Assembly: GCF_003344965.1 (NCBI RefSeq)
Contig: NZ_CP031194.1
Span: 1,426,001-1,490,000, forward strand
Reading direction: 5' to 3'
DNA: 64,000 nt
Source: Streptomyces paludis
GTDB taxonomy: Bacteria > Actinomycetota > Actinomycetes > Streptomycetales > Streptomycetaceae
Part shown: piece by piece, positions 36,888 to 46,086 of the stretch
How the letters are laid out: each line of letters opens with the position of its first letter
Position numbering within the stretch: the stretch's first letter is position 1
The notes under the pieces: model-generated
Databases searched by the model: none
What the model was told of the DNA's origin: nothing
Seen by the model: only the letters and a program-made list of their open reading frames with translations
Program-made: the position numbers and the translations under genes

Positions 36888-37679
36888 TCAACTACCCGAT
36901 GCGGCAGGCGCGGTGGGTGCGCTCACATCGAAGTGCCCCGCTTTGGGGACCGCCTTCATGAGCGCGGTGAGCGCACGCGCCTTGGCCGCGCCGTCCTCAC
37001 CGCTTCCCCACATCACCGTACGGCGGCCGGTCAGCTCCAGGGAGATGGAGTCGTACGAACGGACCCGGACGACCCGGGCGTCCGCGGCCACTTCCGGGGG
37101 CAGCTCCGCGCGTACCCGGACCGCTTCGAGGATGAGACGTTTCGCCGGGAAGCGCCCCGAACCGGCCTGTTGACCGACCGTCAGCGCGAGCAGCGGGACG
37201 CCCTTGGGCGCCTGATCGACCGTGGCGAACCGGACTCCCTTGGCGTCCATTTCGATAAACTTCCCGCCCTCTTCGACCAGCAGAGTGGGCTTACGTTCGG
37301 TCACTTTCAGGCCGATCCCGTTCGGCCATGACCGTTCGACCACGACCGCGTCGATACGCGGCAGCTCCCGGCGGAGCCGCGCCCCGATCGCGTCCGTGTC
37401 CACGGAGATCAGCGGCGACCCGAGCGGGACGGCCGCGGCCCGCTCCACCTCGGCGCGGGTGAGCACCTCGGTGCCGCGGACGGTCACCTTCCCGGCGCGC
37501 AGCCACGAGGAGCCGTACAGCACCCAGACGACCCCCGCGGCCAGCAGGACCGCGCCGGCCAGCAGGAGCAGCGGACGGGACCGGACGAGCCGGAACCGGC
37601 GCTCCTGCGGCTCCTCGTCGGGGTGGCCGGACGCCGACCCGGGTCGGGCGTCCCGTTCGGCGGTCGTCGGTCCGGCCAC
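36888..37679 (-). CDS. ftsQ: FtsQ division protein
   Basis: 263 residues: charged cytoplasmic N-terminus, one membrane anchor (36-55), a POTRA domain (about 63-132, VTVRGTEVLTRAEVERAAAVPLGSPLISVD) and the FtsQ beta domain (PNGIGLKVTERKPTLLVEEGGKFIEMDAKGV). It links FtsL and FtsI to the divisome outside the membrane. Start GTG 37679 follows GGGAGGCAGGAG. It ends upstream of the ftsZ promoter region. Confidence 0.95.
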   Translation of the reverse strand: MAGPTTAERDARPGSASGHPDEEPQERRFRLVRSRPLLLLAGAVLLAAGVVWVLYGSSWLRAGKVTVRGTEVLTRAEVERAAAVPLGSPLISVDTDAIGARLRRELPRIDAVVVERSWPNGIGLKVTERKPTLLVEEGGKFIEMDAKGVRFATVDQAPKGVPLLALTVGQQAGSGRFPAKRLILEAVRVRAELPPEVAADARVVRVRSYDSISLELTGRRTVMWGSGEDGAAKARALTALMKAVPKAGHFDVSAPTAPAASGS

Positions 37680-37712
37680 GCTCCTGCCTCCCTCGTTCTG
37701 CGGCTGCCGGTA

Positions 37713-38804
37713 CTACTTCCGGCGTGCGGCGATCGCCTCGTACACCATGCCGACCAGCAGATCGTCGGCGTCCCTGCGGCCGAACTCGGCCGCGGCGCGG
37801 GACATCTCGTACAGCCGGTGCGGATCGGCGAGCACCGGAAGGACATTGCCCTGGATCCACTCGGGCGTCAGTTCGGCGTCGTCGACCAGCAGTCCGCCGC
37901 CGGCCTTGACCACCGGCTGGGCGTTGAGCCGCTGTTCACCGTTGCCGATGGGCAGCGGTACGTAGGCGGCGGGCAGTCCGACGGCGGAGAGTTCGGCGAC
38001 GGTCATCGCGCCCGCGCGGCAGAGCATCATGTCGGCCGCCGCGTACGCGAGGTCCATCCGGTCGACATACGGTACCGGGATATAGGGGGGCATTCCCGGC
38101 ATGTTGTCCACGCGCGGCATTTCGTTCTTCGGACCGACCGCGTGCAGGATCTGGATCCCGGAGCGCTGAAGCACCGGAGCGATCTGCTGCACCACCTCGT
38201 TGAGCCGGCGTGCGCCCTGCGAGCCACCGGAGACGAGCAGCGTCGGCAGGTTGAGGTCGAGCCCGAACGCCTCACGCGCCTCGGGGCGGGCACGGGCGCG
38301 GTCCAGGGTGGCGATGGTGCGGCGCAGCGGGATCCCGATGTAGCGGGCGCCGCGCAGCTTGCTGTCGGGGGTGGAGACGGCCACTCCGGCCGCGTACCGG
38401 GAGCCGATCTTGTTGGCCAGTCCCGGCCGCGCGTTGGCCTCGTGGACGATGATCGGCACCCCGAGCCGTTTGGCCGCGAGATAGCCGGGCAGCGCGACAT
38501 AGCCGCCGAAGCCGACGACACAGTCCGCCTTGGTGCGCTCCAGGATCTGCTCGGCGGCCTTGATGGTGCCGCGCAGCCGCCCGGGGACGGTGATCAGCTC
38601 GGGCGTGGGCTTGCGCGGCAGCGGTACGGCGGGGATCAGCCCCAGTTCGTACCCCCGCTCGGGGACGAGCCTGGTCTCCAGGCCGCGTTCCGTACCGAGG
38701 GCCGTGATCCCCACGGTGGGGTCCTGCCTGCGCAGGGCGTCCGCGAGGGCGAGCGCGGGCTCGATGTGGCCGGCGGTCCCCCCACCGGCGAGTACGACAT
38801 GCAC
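37713..38804 (-). CDS. murG: MurG, UDP-GlcNAc:lipid I transferase
   Basis: 363 residues. GGGTAGHIEPALALADAL (about 7-24) is the first glycine loop and lipid-binding region; LLVSGGSQGARRLN is the second loop, and CRAGAMTVAELSAVGLPAAYVPLP with the following GEQRLNAQ binds UDP-GlcNAc. It adds GlcNAc to lipid I to make lipid II at the inner face of the membrane. GTG 38804, six bp after the ftsW stop. Confidence 0.97.
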   Translation of the reverse strand: MHVVLAGGGTAGHIEPALALADALRRQDPTVGITALGTERGLETRLVPERGYELGLIPAVPLPRKPTPELITVPGRLRGTIKAAEQILERTKADCVVGFGGYVALPGYLAAKRLGVPIIVHEANARPGLANKIGSRYAAGVAVSTPDSKLRGARYIGIPLRRTIATLDRARARPEAREAFGLDLNLPTLLVSGGSQGARRLNEVVQQIAPVLQRSGIQILHAVGPKNEMPRVDNMPGMPPYIPVPYVDRMDLAYAAADMMLCRAGAMTVAELSAVGLPAAYVPLPIGNGEQRLNAQPVVKAGGGLLVDDAELTPEWIQGNVLPVLADPHRLYEMSRAAAEFGRRDADDLLVGMVYEAIAARRK

Positions 38805-38810
38805 CGAAAT

Positions 38811-40322
38811 TCACCGCTCTCCGGACGGACGCTTCTTGACGCGCCGTCTCATCGTCTTCCATCTCACCCCGGCCCGCTTCCCACGGAAGGCGGGCTGCCG
38901 CATGGCCAGGGCCGCCTTCGCGGCGGGATCCTCCCGCGCGAACGCGATCAGAAGCCCGACGGCGAACATGGTCGGCAGCACTGCCGATCCTCCGTAGGAG
39001 AACAGCGGGAGCGGGACTCCGGCGATCGGCAGCAGGCCGAGCACCGCACCCATGTTGATCACGGCTTGCACCATGATCCAGGTGATCACACCTCCCGCGG
39101 CGTACCTCACGAAGGGGTCCTCCGTGCGTCCGGCCACGCGGATACTCGCATAGCCTAGAGCCGCGAAGAGCGCGAGCACCGACAGCGTCCCCGCCAGTCC
39201 CAGTTCCTCCCCGGTGATGGCGAAAATGAAGTCGGTGTGCGCTTCCGGCAGTTGACCCCACTTTTCCACACTCGCGCCGAGGCCGGAACCGAACCATCCG
39301 CCGGAGGCGAGGGCGTAGATTCCGTGGACGGCCTGCCAGCACTCCCCCTCGGGGCCGAGTTCGACGGCGCCGATGCAGGAGAACCGGGACAGTCTGTTCT
39401 CGCTGGTCTTGATGAGCATGAAGCCGATGAGCCCGGCGATCCCGAGCACTCCGGCGAAGAGCCGGGTGGGCGCGCCGGCCAGCCAGAGCAGTCCGAAGAG
39501 GATGGCCGCGAGAATGATCGCGGTGCCCATGTCGCCGCCGATCATGATCAGTCCGAGCAGGACGAAGGCGCCGGGCACCAGCGGCACCAGCAGGTGCTTC
39601 CACTGGGTCAGCAGCCGCTTGTCCTGTTTGCGGGCGAGCAGATCGGCGCCCCACAGGACCAGCGCGAGCTTGCCGAACTCGCTGGGCTGGAGCTGGAACG
39701 GGCCGCCGAGATAGATCCAGTTCTGGTTGCCGTGGATCGACCGCCCTATCCCGGGGACCTGCACCAGCACCATCAGGAAGACCGTGCCGACCAGCAACGG
39801 GTAGGCGAGCGCCCGGTGGAGCTTGACGGGCATCCGGACGGCGGCGAACAGCAGTCCGCCGCCGAGGGCGATCGCGAGGAGCTGCTTGCGGAAGAAGTAG
39901 CTGCCGGGCAGCGAGTTCTGGAGCGCGTAGATCATCGACGCGGAGTAGACCATCACCAGCCCGAGGACGGTGATCAGCAGCGCGCTGCCCAGGATCAGGT
40001 AGTACGCGGTGAGCGGCCGGTCCCAGGCGCGGCGCAGCCGCTCGTACAGCCGCCGGGGGGCGCCGCCGCGCGGTGGCCGGGACAGTCCGCCCGTGCCGCC
40101 CCCGCGGCCGGCCGCGGGGGGCCGCCGTACGGGGACGCCGGGCGCCCGGCCGCGCAGCGCGAGCCCGAACCGTCTGCCGTGGGACGGGCACGCGCCGACC
40201 TCGCGCGTGCTGTCGGTGGCGTGGGTGCCCGCGAGGGCGGGTGAGCCCGGGAGTACGCCCGCGTAGCCCCAGCGGCCCGCCGTGGGCCGCGGTCCGCGGT
40301 CCGCGATGTCGTCGGCCGGCAT
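38811..40322 (-). CDS. ftsW: FtsW, SEDS peptidoglycan glycosyltransferase
   Basis: 503 residues from ATG 40322, GGAGGGG 9 nt upstream. Residues 1-95 are an unusually long Gly/Arg/Pro-rich extension; the S. coelicolor protein is about 50 residues shorter by memory. The SEDS core has about ten membrane segments with PSEFGKLALVLWGADLLARK, EAHTDFIFAITGEELGL and GVPLPLFSYGGSA, including the acidic residues proposed for catalysis. It polymerises lipid II at the septum with FtsI. The tail is strongly basic. Confidence 0.95.
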   Translation of the reverse strand: MPADDIADRGPRPTAGRWGYAGVLPGSPALAGTHATDSTREVGACPSHGRRFGLALRGRAPGVPVRRPPAAGRGGGTGGLSRPPRGGAPRRLYERLRRAWDRPLTAYYLILGSALLITVLGLVMVYSASMIYALQNSLPGSYFFRKQLLAIALGGGLLFAAVRMPVKLHRALAYPLLVGTVFLMVLVQVPGIGRSIHGNQNWIYLGGPFQLQPSEFGKLALVLWGADLLARKQDKRLLTQWKHLLVPLVPGAFVLLGLIMIGGDMGTAIILAAILFGLLWLAGAPTRLFAGVLGIAGLIGFMLIKTSENRLSRFSCIGAVELGPEGECWQAVHGIYALASGGWFGSGLGASVEKWGQLPEAHTDFIFAITGEELGLAGTLSVLALFAALGYASIRVAGRTEDPFVRYAAGGVITWIMVQAVINMGAVLGLLPIAGVPLPLFSYGGSAVLPTMFAVGLLIAFAREDPAAKAALAMRQPAFRGKRAGVRWKTMRRRVKKRPSGER

Positions 40323-40428
40323 CGTCGCTGTCCCCTCCAGTCGTGCCTGGCGCGGCTGCCGGTGGGCGCGGGGCCCTCGGCCGGTGGCGCGGCCCCGGAC
40401 AGCTCGGCGCGGCACGGGCCGCGGCCGG

Positions 40429-41838
40429 TCAGGCGTGCTCGGCGGCGAGGGCGTGGACGGCGTCCGCGAACGCCTCGCCCCGCTTGTTGTAGTTGACGAA
40501 CATGTCCATGGAGGCGCACGCCGGGGCCATCAGGACCGTGTCCCCCGGTTCGGCGAGCCGTGCCGCTTCCCGGACCGCCGCGGACATCGCTCCAGTGTCG
40601 GTCCGGTCGAGGTCCACGACCGGTACTTCGGGGGCGTGTCGCGTCAGGGCTTCCGCGATGAGCGCCCGGTCGGCGCCCAGCAGGACGACCCCGCGCAGCC
40701 GGCCGGCCGCCGCGCCGACGAGTTCGTCGAAGGAGGCGCCCTTGGCGAGGCCGCCCGCGATCCAGACGATCGGCTCGTAGGCGGTGAGGGACGCCTGGGC
40801 GGCGTGGGTGTTGGTGGCCTTGGAGTCGTCGATGTAGGTGACGCCCGCGACCTCGGCGACCCGCTCGATACGGTGCGGGTCGGGCCGGAAGGCGCGCAGC
40901 CCGTCGCGGACGGCCGTGGCCGGCACGCCGAAGGCGCGGGCCAGGGCCGCCGCGGCGAGCGCGTTGGCGACGTTGTGCGGGGCGGGCGGGTCGACGTCGG
41001 AGACCTGGGCGAGTTCCTGGGCGCTGTCGCGCCGGTTCTCGACGAAGGCCCGGTCGACCAGGATGCCGTCCACGACGCCGAGTTGGGAGGGGCCGGGGGT
41101 GCCGAGGGTGAAGCCGATCGCCCGGCAGCCCTCCTCGACGTCGGCCGCGCGCACCAGTTCCTCGGTGGCGGGGTCGGCCGCGTTGTAGACGCAGGCGACG
41201 GTGTTGCCCTCGTAGATCCGGCCCTTGTCGGCGGTGTAGCCGGCCATGGAGCCGTGCCAGTCGAGGTGGTCGGGGGCGAGGTTGAGCACGGCGGCGGAGT
41301 GGGCGCGCACGCTCGGCGCCCAGTGCAGCTGGTAGCTGGAGAGTTCGACGGCGAGCACGTCGTACGGCTCGTCGCCGGTGACCGCGTCGAGCAGGGAGAC
41401 ACCGATGTTGCCGACGGCGGCCGTACGGAGCCCGGCGGCCTCCAGGATGGAGGCCAGCATCCGTACGGTGGTGGTCTTGCCGTTGGTACCGGTCACGGCG
41501 AGCCAGGGCGCGGAGCCGGGCTTCCGCAGCCGCCAGGCCAGCTCGACATCGCCCCAGATCTCCACGCCGGCCGCCTCGGCCGCCGCGAAGAGGGGCTTGT
41601 CGGGCCGCCAGCCGGGCGCGGTGACGACCAGCTCGGTCCCCTCGGGGAGCGTGGCGCCGTCCCCGAGGCGGACCGTCACACCGAGCTGTGCCAGCTCGGC
41701 GCCCTGGGCGCGGGCCCGCTCGTCGTCCACCTCGTTGACGACGGTGACCACCGCGCCGAGCCCGTGCAGGACCCGGGCCGCCGGGATCCCGGACACCCCG
41801 AGACCCGCGACGGTGACCCGCTTGCCGTGCCAGTTCAC
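40429..41838 (-). CDS. murD: MurD, UDP-MurNAc-Ala D-glutamate ligase
   Basis: 469 residues. The nucleotide loop GTNGKTTT is at 117-124, and GRIYEGN, HNVANALAAAALA and YIDDSKATNTHA are Mur ligase landmarks. It adds D-glutamate to UDP-MurNAc-L-Ala in the cytoplasm. Start GTG 41838 overlaps the mraY stop as GTGA. The 106-bp gap before ftsW is one of the few breaks in the operon. Confidence 0.97.
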   Translation of the reverse strand: MNWHGKRVTVAGLGVSGIPAARVLHGLGAVVTVVNEVDDERARAQGAELAQLGVTVRLGDGATLPEGTELVVTAPGWRPDKPLFAAAEAAGVEIWGDVELAWRLRKPGSAPWLAVTGTNGKTTTVRMLASILEAAGLRTAAVGNIGVSLLDAVTGDEPYDVLAVELSSYQLHWAPSVRAHSAAVLNLAPDHLDWHGSMAGYTADKGRIYEGNTVACVYNAADPATEELVRAADVEEGCRAIGFTLGTPGPSQLGVVDGILVDRAFVENRRDSAQELAQVSDVDPPAPHNVANALAAAALARAFGVPATAVRDGLRAFRPDPHRIERVAEVAGVTYIDDSKATNTHAAQASLTAYEPIVWIAGGLAKGASFDELVGAAAGRLRGVVLLGADRALIAEALTRHAPEVPVVDLDRTDTGAMSAAVREAARLAEPGDTVLMAPACASMDMFVNYNKRGEAFADAVHALAAEHA

Positions 41839-42905
41839 TTCTCTGCCGCCCAGCCCGCGTAGAAGATGCCCAGACCCACGATCACGCACATGCCCTGGAT
41901 GATCCAGAAGCGGACCACCACCAGGACCTCCGACCACCCCTTGAGTTCGAAGTGGTGCTGGAGGGGAGCCATCCGGAAGACCCGCTTACGGGTCATCTTG
42001 AAGGATCCGACCTGGATGACCACGGACATCGTGATCATCACGAAGAGGCCGCCGAGGACGGCCATCAGGAACTCGGTACGGGAGAGGATCGCGAGGCCCG
42101 CGATACCGCCGCCGAGCGCCAGCGAACCGGTGTCCCCCATGAAGATCTTGGCCGGCGAGGTGTTCCACCACAGGAAGCCGAAGCAGGAGCCCATCAGCGC
42201 GGACGCCACGACGGCGAGATCGAGTGGATCCCGTACCTCGAAACAGGCGTTGGGGTTGGTCAGGGTTATTGCGCTGGCACAGGACTCCTGGAACTGCCAC
42301 AGCCCGATGAAGGTGTAGGCGCCGAAGACCATCACCGAGGCGCCGGTGGCGAGCCCGTCCAGACCGTCCGTCAGGTTCACGCCGTTGGACATGGCGAGAA
42401 TCATGAACAGCGCCCAGACGACGAAGAGCACCGGGCCGATCGACCAGCCGAAGTCCGTGACGAACGACAGCTTGGTGGACGCCGGGGTGTTGCCCCGGGA
42501 GTCGGCGAACTGGAGCGAGAGCACCGCGAAGGCGGTGCCGACGATCAGCTGGCCCGCCATCTTCGCCTTGGCCCGCAGCCCCAGCGACCGCTGCTTGACG
42601 ATCTTGATGTAGTCGTCGAGGAATCCGACGACCCCCATCCCCGCCATCAGGAACAGCACCAGCAGACCCGAGAGCTTCGGGTCCTCGCCGGTGAGCACCT
42701 TCGCCAGGGCGTACGCGATCAGCGTGGCGAGGATGAAGGCGATGCCGCCCATGGTGGGCGTCCCCTTCTTGCTGCCGTGCGTACGCGGACCGTCGTCCCG
42801 GATGAACTGCCCGTATCCCTTGCGGGCCAGGAGCTTGATCAGCAGCGGAGTGCCGATCAGGGTCAGAAAGAGCCCGATGGCTCCCGCGAAGAGGATCTGC
42901 CTCAT
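41835..42905 (-). CDS. mraY: MraY, phospho-MurNAc-pentapeptide translocase
   Basis: 356 residues, ten membrane segments. Catalytic and metal residues are in GFLDDYIK (Asp-Asp), NGVNLTDGLDGLATG, FMGDTGSLALGG and the APLQHHFELKGW histidines. It moves phospho-MurNAc-pentapeptide to undecaprenyl phosphate, making lipid I; it is the target of liponucleoside antibiotics made by some Streptomyces. ATG 42905 overlaps the murF stop as ATGA. Confidence 0.97.
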   Translation of the reverse strand: MRQILFAGAIGLFLTLIGTPLLIKLLARKGYGQFIRDDGPRTHGSKKGTPTMGGIAFILATLIAYALAKVLTGEDPKLSGLLVLFLMAGMGVVGFLDDYIKIVKQRSLGLRAKAKMAGQLIVGTAFAVLSLQFADSRGNTPASTKLSFVTDFGWSIGPVLFVVWALFMILAMSNGVNLTDGLDGLATGASVMVFGAYTFIGLWQFQESCASAITLTNPNACFEVRDPLDLAVVASALMGSCFGFLWWNTSPAKIFMGDTGSLALGGGIAGLAILSRTEFLMAVLGGLFVMITMSVVIQVGSFKMTRKRVFRMAPLQHHFELKGWSEVLVVVRFWIIQGMCVIVGLGIFYAGWAAEK

Positions 42906-44332
42906 CGGCCGGCGACCTCGCCCTCGGTGGCGTTCTCCAGCAGTGCCTGGGCGACCCGCTCAAGACCGACCGACCTGGAAGCCTTCACCAGCACGACGTC
43001 TCCCGGACGCAGTTCACTGCGCAACAGGTCGACCGCCGCCTGCGCGTCGGACACGTGCACCGACTCCTCACCCCACGAACCCTCGTTGTAAGCGCCCAAT
43101 CGCAGCCAGGACGCTTCCCTGCCCCCGACTGCCACGAGCTTGCTGACGTTGAGCCGGACGGCGAGCCGTCCGACCGCGTCGTGCTCGGCGAGCGATTCGT
43201 CCCCCAGCTCGGCCATCGGGCCGAGCACCGCCCAGGTACGGCTCCCCGCGGGCCGTGAGGCACCGCCCATGGCGACCAGCGCACGGAGCGCCGCCCTCAT
43301 GGATTCGGGGTTCGCGTTGTAGGCGTCGTTGACGATCGTCACGCCGTCCGAGCGCTCGGTGACCTCCATACGCCAGCGGGAGAGGGTTCCCGCCTCGGAG
43401 AGCGCCACGGCGATCTCTTCGGCGGACATGCCCAACTCATGGGCGACGGCGGCCGAGGCGAGCGCGTTCGACACGTGGTGCTCACCGTACAGCCGCAGCG
43501 TCACGTCGCTGCACCCGGAGGGTGTTCGAAGGCGGAACGCGGGCTGTCCCGTGGCGGTGAGGCGGACGTTCTCTGCCCGTACGTCTGCTTCGCCCGACTC
43601 TCCGAACAGCACGACGCGCGCCTGTGTGCGCGACGCCATGGCGCGGACCAGCGGGTCGTCGGCGTTCAGTACGGCGATCCCGCCCTGTTCGGCGGAGGGC
43701 AGGGACTCCACCATCTCGCCCTTGGCCTGGGCGATCTGCTCCCGGCCGCCGAACTCGCCGATGTGCGCGGTGCCGACGTTCAGGACGAGGCCGATCCTGG
43801 GCGGTACGAGCCCGGTGAGGTAGCGGATGTCCCCGATGTACCGCGCGCCCATTTCGAGCACGAGGTAGCGGGTGTCCTCGACGGCCCGCAGGGCGGTGAT
43901 GGGCAGACCGATCTCGTTGTTGAGGTTGCCTTCCGGCCACACCGTGGGACCCGCGCGCCGCAGCAGCTGGGCGATCAGGTCCTTGGTGCTGGTCTTGCCC
44001 GCCGACCCGGTGAGCGCGACGGGGGTGGCGCCGAGGCGCTCCACGACGGTACGGGCGAGGGCGCCGAGGGCCTGGACGACATCGTCCACGACGATGGCGG
44101 GCACGCCGACGGGGCGGGTGGCCAGCACGGCCACCGCGCCCGCCGCGACGGCGCCGCGCGCGTAGTCGTGGCCGTCGACGCGCTCACCGGCGAACGCGGC
44201 GAACAGGCCGCCGGGCTCGACCGCGCGGGAGTCGTAGACAACGGATCCGGTGACGAGAACGGCCTGATCCGGTATGTCGTGCGGCTGCCCGCCGACGATG
44301 GCGGCGATCTCGGCGAGGGAGAGGGCGATCAC
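42902..44332 (-). CDS. murF: MurF, D-Ala-D-Ala adding ligase
   Basis: 476 residues. The ATP loop is GSAGKTSTKD at 109-118; VWPEGNLNNEIGLP, EMGARYIGDI, YGEHHVSNALASAAVA and NDAYNANPESMRAALRAL are MurF landmarks. It adds D-Ala-D-Ala to the UDP-MurNAc tripeptide in the cytoplasm. Start GTG 44332 overlaps the murE stop as GTGA. Confidence 0.97.
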   Translation of the reverse strand: MIALSLAEIAAIVGGQPHDIPDQAVLVTGSVVYDSRAVEPGGLFAAFAGERVDGHDYARGAVAAGAVAVLATRPVGVPAIVVDDVVQALGALARTVVERLGATPVALTGSAGKTSTKDLIAQLLRRAGPTVWPEGNLNNEIGLPITALRAVEDTRYLVLEMGARYIGDIRYLTGLVPPRIGLVLNVGTAHIGEFGGREQIAQAKGEMVESLPSAEQGGIAVLNADDPLVRAMASRTQARVVLFGESGEADVRAENVRLTATGQPAFRLRTPSGCSDVTLRLYGEHHVSNALASAAVAHELGMSAEEIAVALSEAGTLSRWRMEVTERSDGVTIVNDAYNANPESMRAALRALVAMGGASRPAGSRTWAVLGPMAELGDESLAEHDAVGRLAVRLNVSKLVAVGGREASWLRLGAYNEGSWGEESVHVSDAQAAVDLLRSELRPGDVVLVKASRSVGLERVAQALLENATEGEVAGR

Positions 44333-46068
44333 TGGGTCATCCCTGACTGTTGTTCTCGTGACGGTGCTCCCGCCGCGCGGCGGGAGCGCTCGATGGCCTC
44401 GCGCAGCACCAGCCGGTCGTCGAAGGGGCGCACCACCCCGGCGATGTCCTGGCCCTGCTCGTGGCCCTTGCCCGCGATCAGCACGGTGTCGTCCGGCCGG
44501 GCGCGGGCGACCGCGGCGGCGATGGCCGAGGCGCGGTCCGCGTCGACCAGGACGTCGCCGCGCTCGTGGGCCGGCACTCCGGCGGCGCCGGCGAGCATCG
44601 TGGCGAGGATCGCGAGCGGGTCCTCGCCGCGGGGGTTGTCCGAGGTCAGTACGGCGGTGTCGGCGAGCCGGGCGGCGGCGGCGCCCATAGGCCCGCGTTT
44701 GGTCTCGTCGCGTTCGCCGCCGCAGCCGAGGACGATATGCACCCGGCCGGGGGTGACCTCGCGCAGGGAGCGCAGCACGGACTCGACGGCGTCGGTCTTG
44801 TGGGCGTAGTCCACGACGGCGAGATACGGCTGGCCCGCCTCGACGCGCTCCAGCCGGCCCGGCACGCCCGGTACGGCGGCGACGCCGTCGGCGGCGGTCT
44901 GCGGGTCGATCCCGGCGGCGGCCAGGGTGACGATAGCCGCCAGGGTGTTCGCGACGTTGAACGGTCCGGGCAGCGGCGCGCGGGCGGCCACCCGCTCGCC
45001 CTTGGGGCCGACCGCGGTGAAGACCGAGCCGTGGGTGCCGGTCTCGACGTCCTCGGCGCGCCAGTCGGCGTCGGGACGGCCCTCGGCGGAGAACGTGGTG
45101 ACGGGGACGCCGGACTCACCGGCGAGCCGGCGGCCGTACGCGTCGTCGATGTTCACCACGCCGGTCCTGCTGCGCTCGGTGGTGAACAGCCCGGCCTTCG
45201 CCCGGTAGTAGTCCTCCATGCCGGAGTGGAACTCCATGTGCTCCGGGCTGAGGTTGTTGAAGACGGCGACGTCGAAGACGCAGCCGTCGACCCGGCCGAG
45301 CACCAGGGCGTGGCTGGAGACCTCCATGGCGACCGAGTCGATGCCGCGCTCACGCATGACGGCGAAGAGCGCCTGGAGGTCGGTGGCCTCGGGGGTGGTG
45401 CGCTCCGACTTGATGCGTTCGTCGCCGATCCGCATCTCGACGGTGCCGATCAGGCCGGTGCGGTGGCCCGCCCCGCGCAGTCCGCCCTCGATCAGATAGG
45501 CGGTGGTGGTCTTGCCGGAGGTGCCGGTGATGCCGATCTGGAGGAGTCCGGCGCCGGGGCGTCCGTAGATCTGGGCGGCGAGTTCCCCCATGCCGCCGCG
45601 CGGGTCGGCGACGACCAGGAGCGGCAGCCCGGTGGCGGCGGAGCGCTCCGCGCCGGCCGGGTCGGTGAGGATCGCGACGGCACCGAGGGCGGCGGCCTGG
45701 CCGGCGAAGCCGGCGCCGTGGAGCCGGGCGCCGGGCAGCGCCGCGTACACATCACCGGGTCGTACGGCCCGTGAGTCGTGGGTGATGCCGGTCGCCTCCC
45801 CCGGGCCCCTCACCTCCTCCGGGCGGGGGGGCTCCGTGCCCAGCAGAGCGGCCAGCTCCGCGAGGGGGATCGGGCGGACCCGTTCCGGACGGGGTGTCCC
45901 CGGCGGCCTCGGCGGGGTTTCGTCAGGGGTGGCGGGGGTCGTTCGGGACTGATCAGCTTGTGGCACGGCGGTGAGCGTACCGGGCTCGAAGGCGGCCGGG
46001 CCACGCGAGGTGGCCGGGTGCGCGGGGGGTTCCTGGTGGTTCCCGGAATCGGGGGTGATCGTTGTCAC
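44329..46068 (-). CDS. murE: MurE, UDP-MurNAc-tripeptide synthetase (diaminopimelate type)
   Basis: 579 residues. A Pro/Thr-rich extension (1-65) precedes the ligase; the ATP loop GTSGKTTT is at 182-189 and DNPRGEDP at about 477-484 is the motif that selects diaminopimelate over lysine. Streptomyces walls contain LL-DAP, so LL-DAP is the expected substrate. EVSSHALVLGRVDG and LGCGGERDETKRGPMG are further landmarks. Start GTG 46068, 18 bp after the ftsI stop. Confidence 0.97.
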   Translation of the reverse strand: MTTITPDSGNHQEPPAHPATSRGPAAFEPGTLTAVPQADQSRTTPATPDETPPRPPGTPRPERVRPIPLAELAALLGTEPPRPEEVRGPGEATGITHDSRAVRPGDVYAALPGARLHGAGFAGQAAALGAVAILTDPAGAERSAATGLPLLVVADPRGGMGELAAQIYGRPGAGLLQIGITGTSGKTTTAYLIEGGLRGAGHRTGLIGTVEMRIGDERIKSERTTPEATDLQALFAVMRERGIDSVAMEVSSHALVLGRVDGCVFDVAVFNNLSPEHMEFHSGMEDYYRAKAGLFTTERSRTGVVNIDDAYGRRLAGESGVPVTTFSAEGRPDADWRAEDVETGTHGSVFTAVGPKGERVAARAPLPGPFNVANTLAAIVTLAAAGIDPQTAADGVAAVPGVPGRLERVEAGQPYLAVVDYAHKTDAVESVLRSLREVTPGRVHIVLGCGGERDETKRGPMGAAAARLADTAVLTSDNPRGEDPLAILATMLAGAAGVPAHERGDVLVDADRASAIAAAVARARPDDTVLIAGKGHEQGQDIAGVVRPFDDRLVLREAIERSRRAAGAPSREQQSGMTQ

Positions 46069-46086
46069 TGGCGCTTTCCCTGGGGG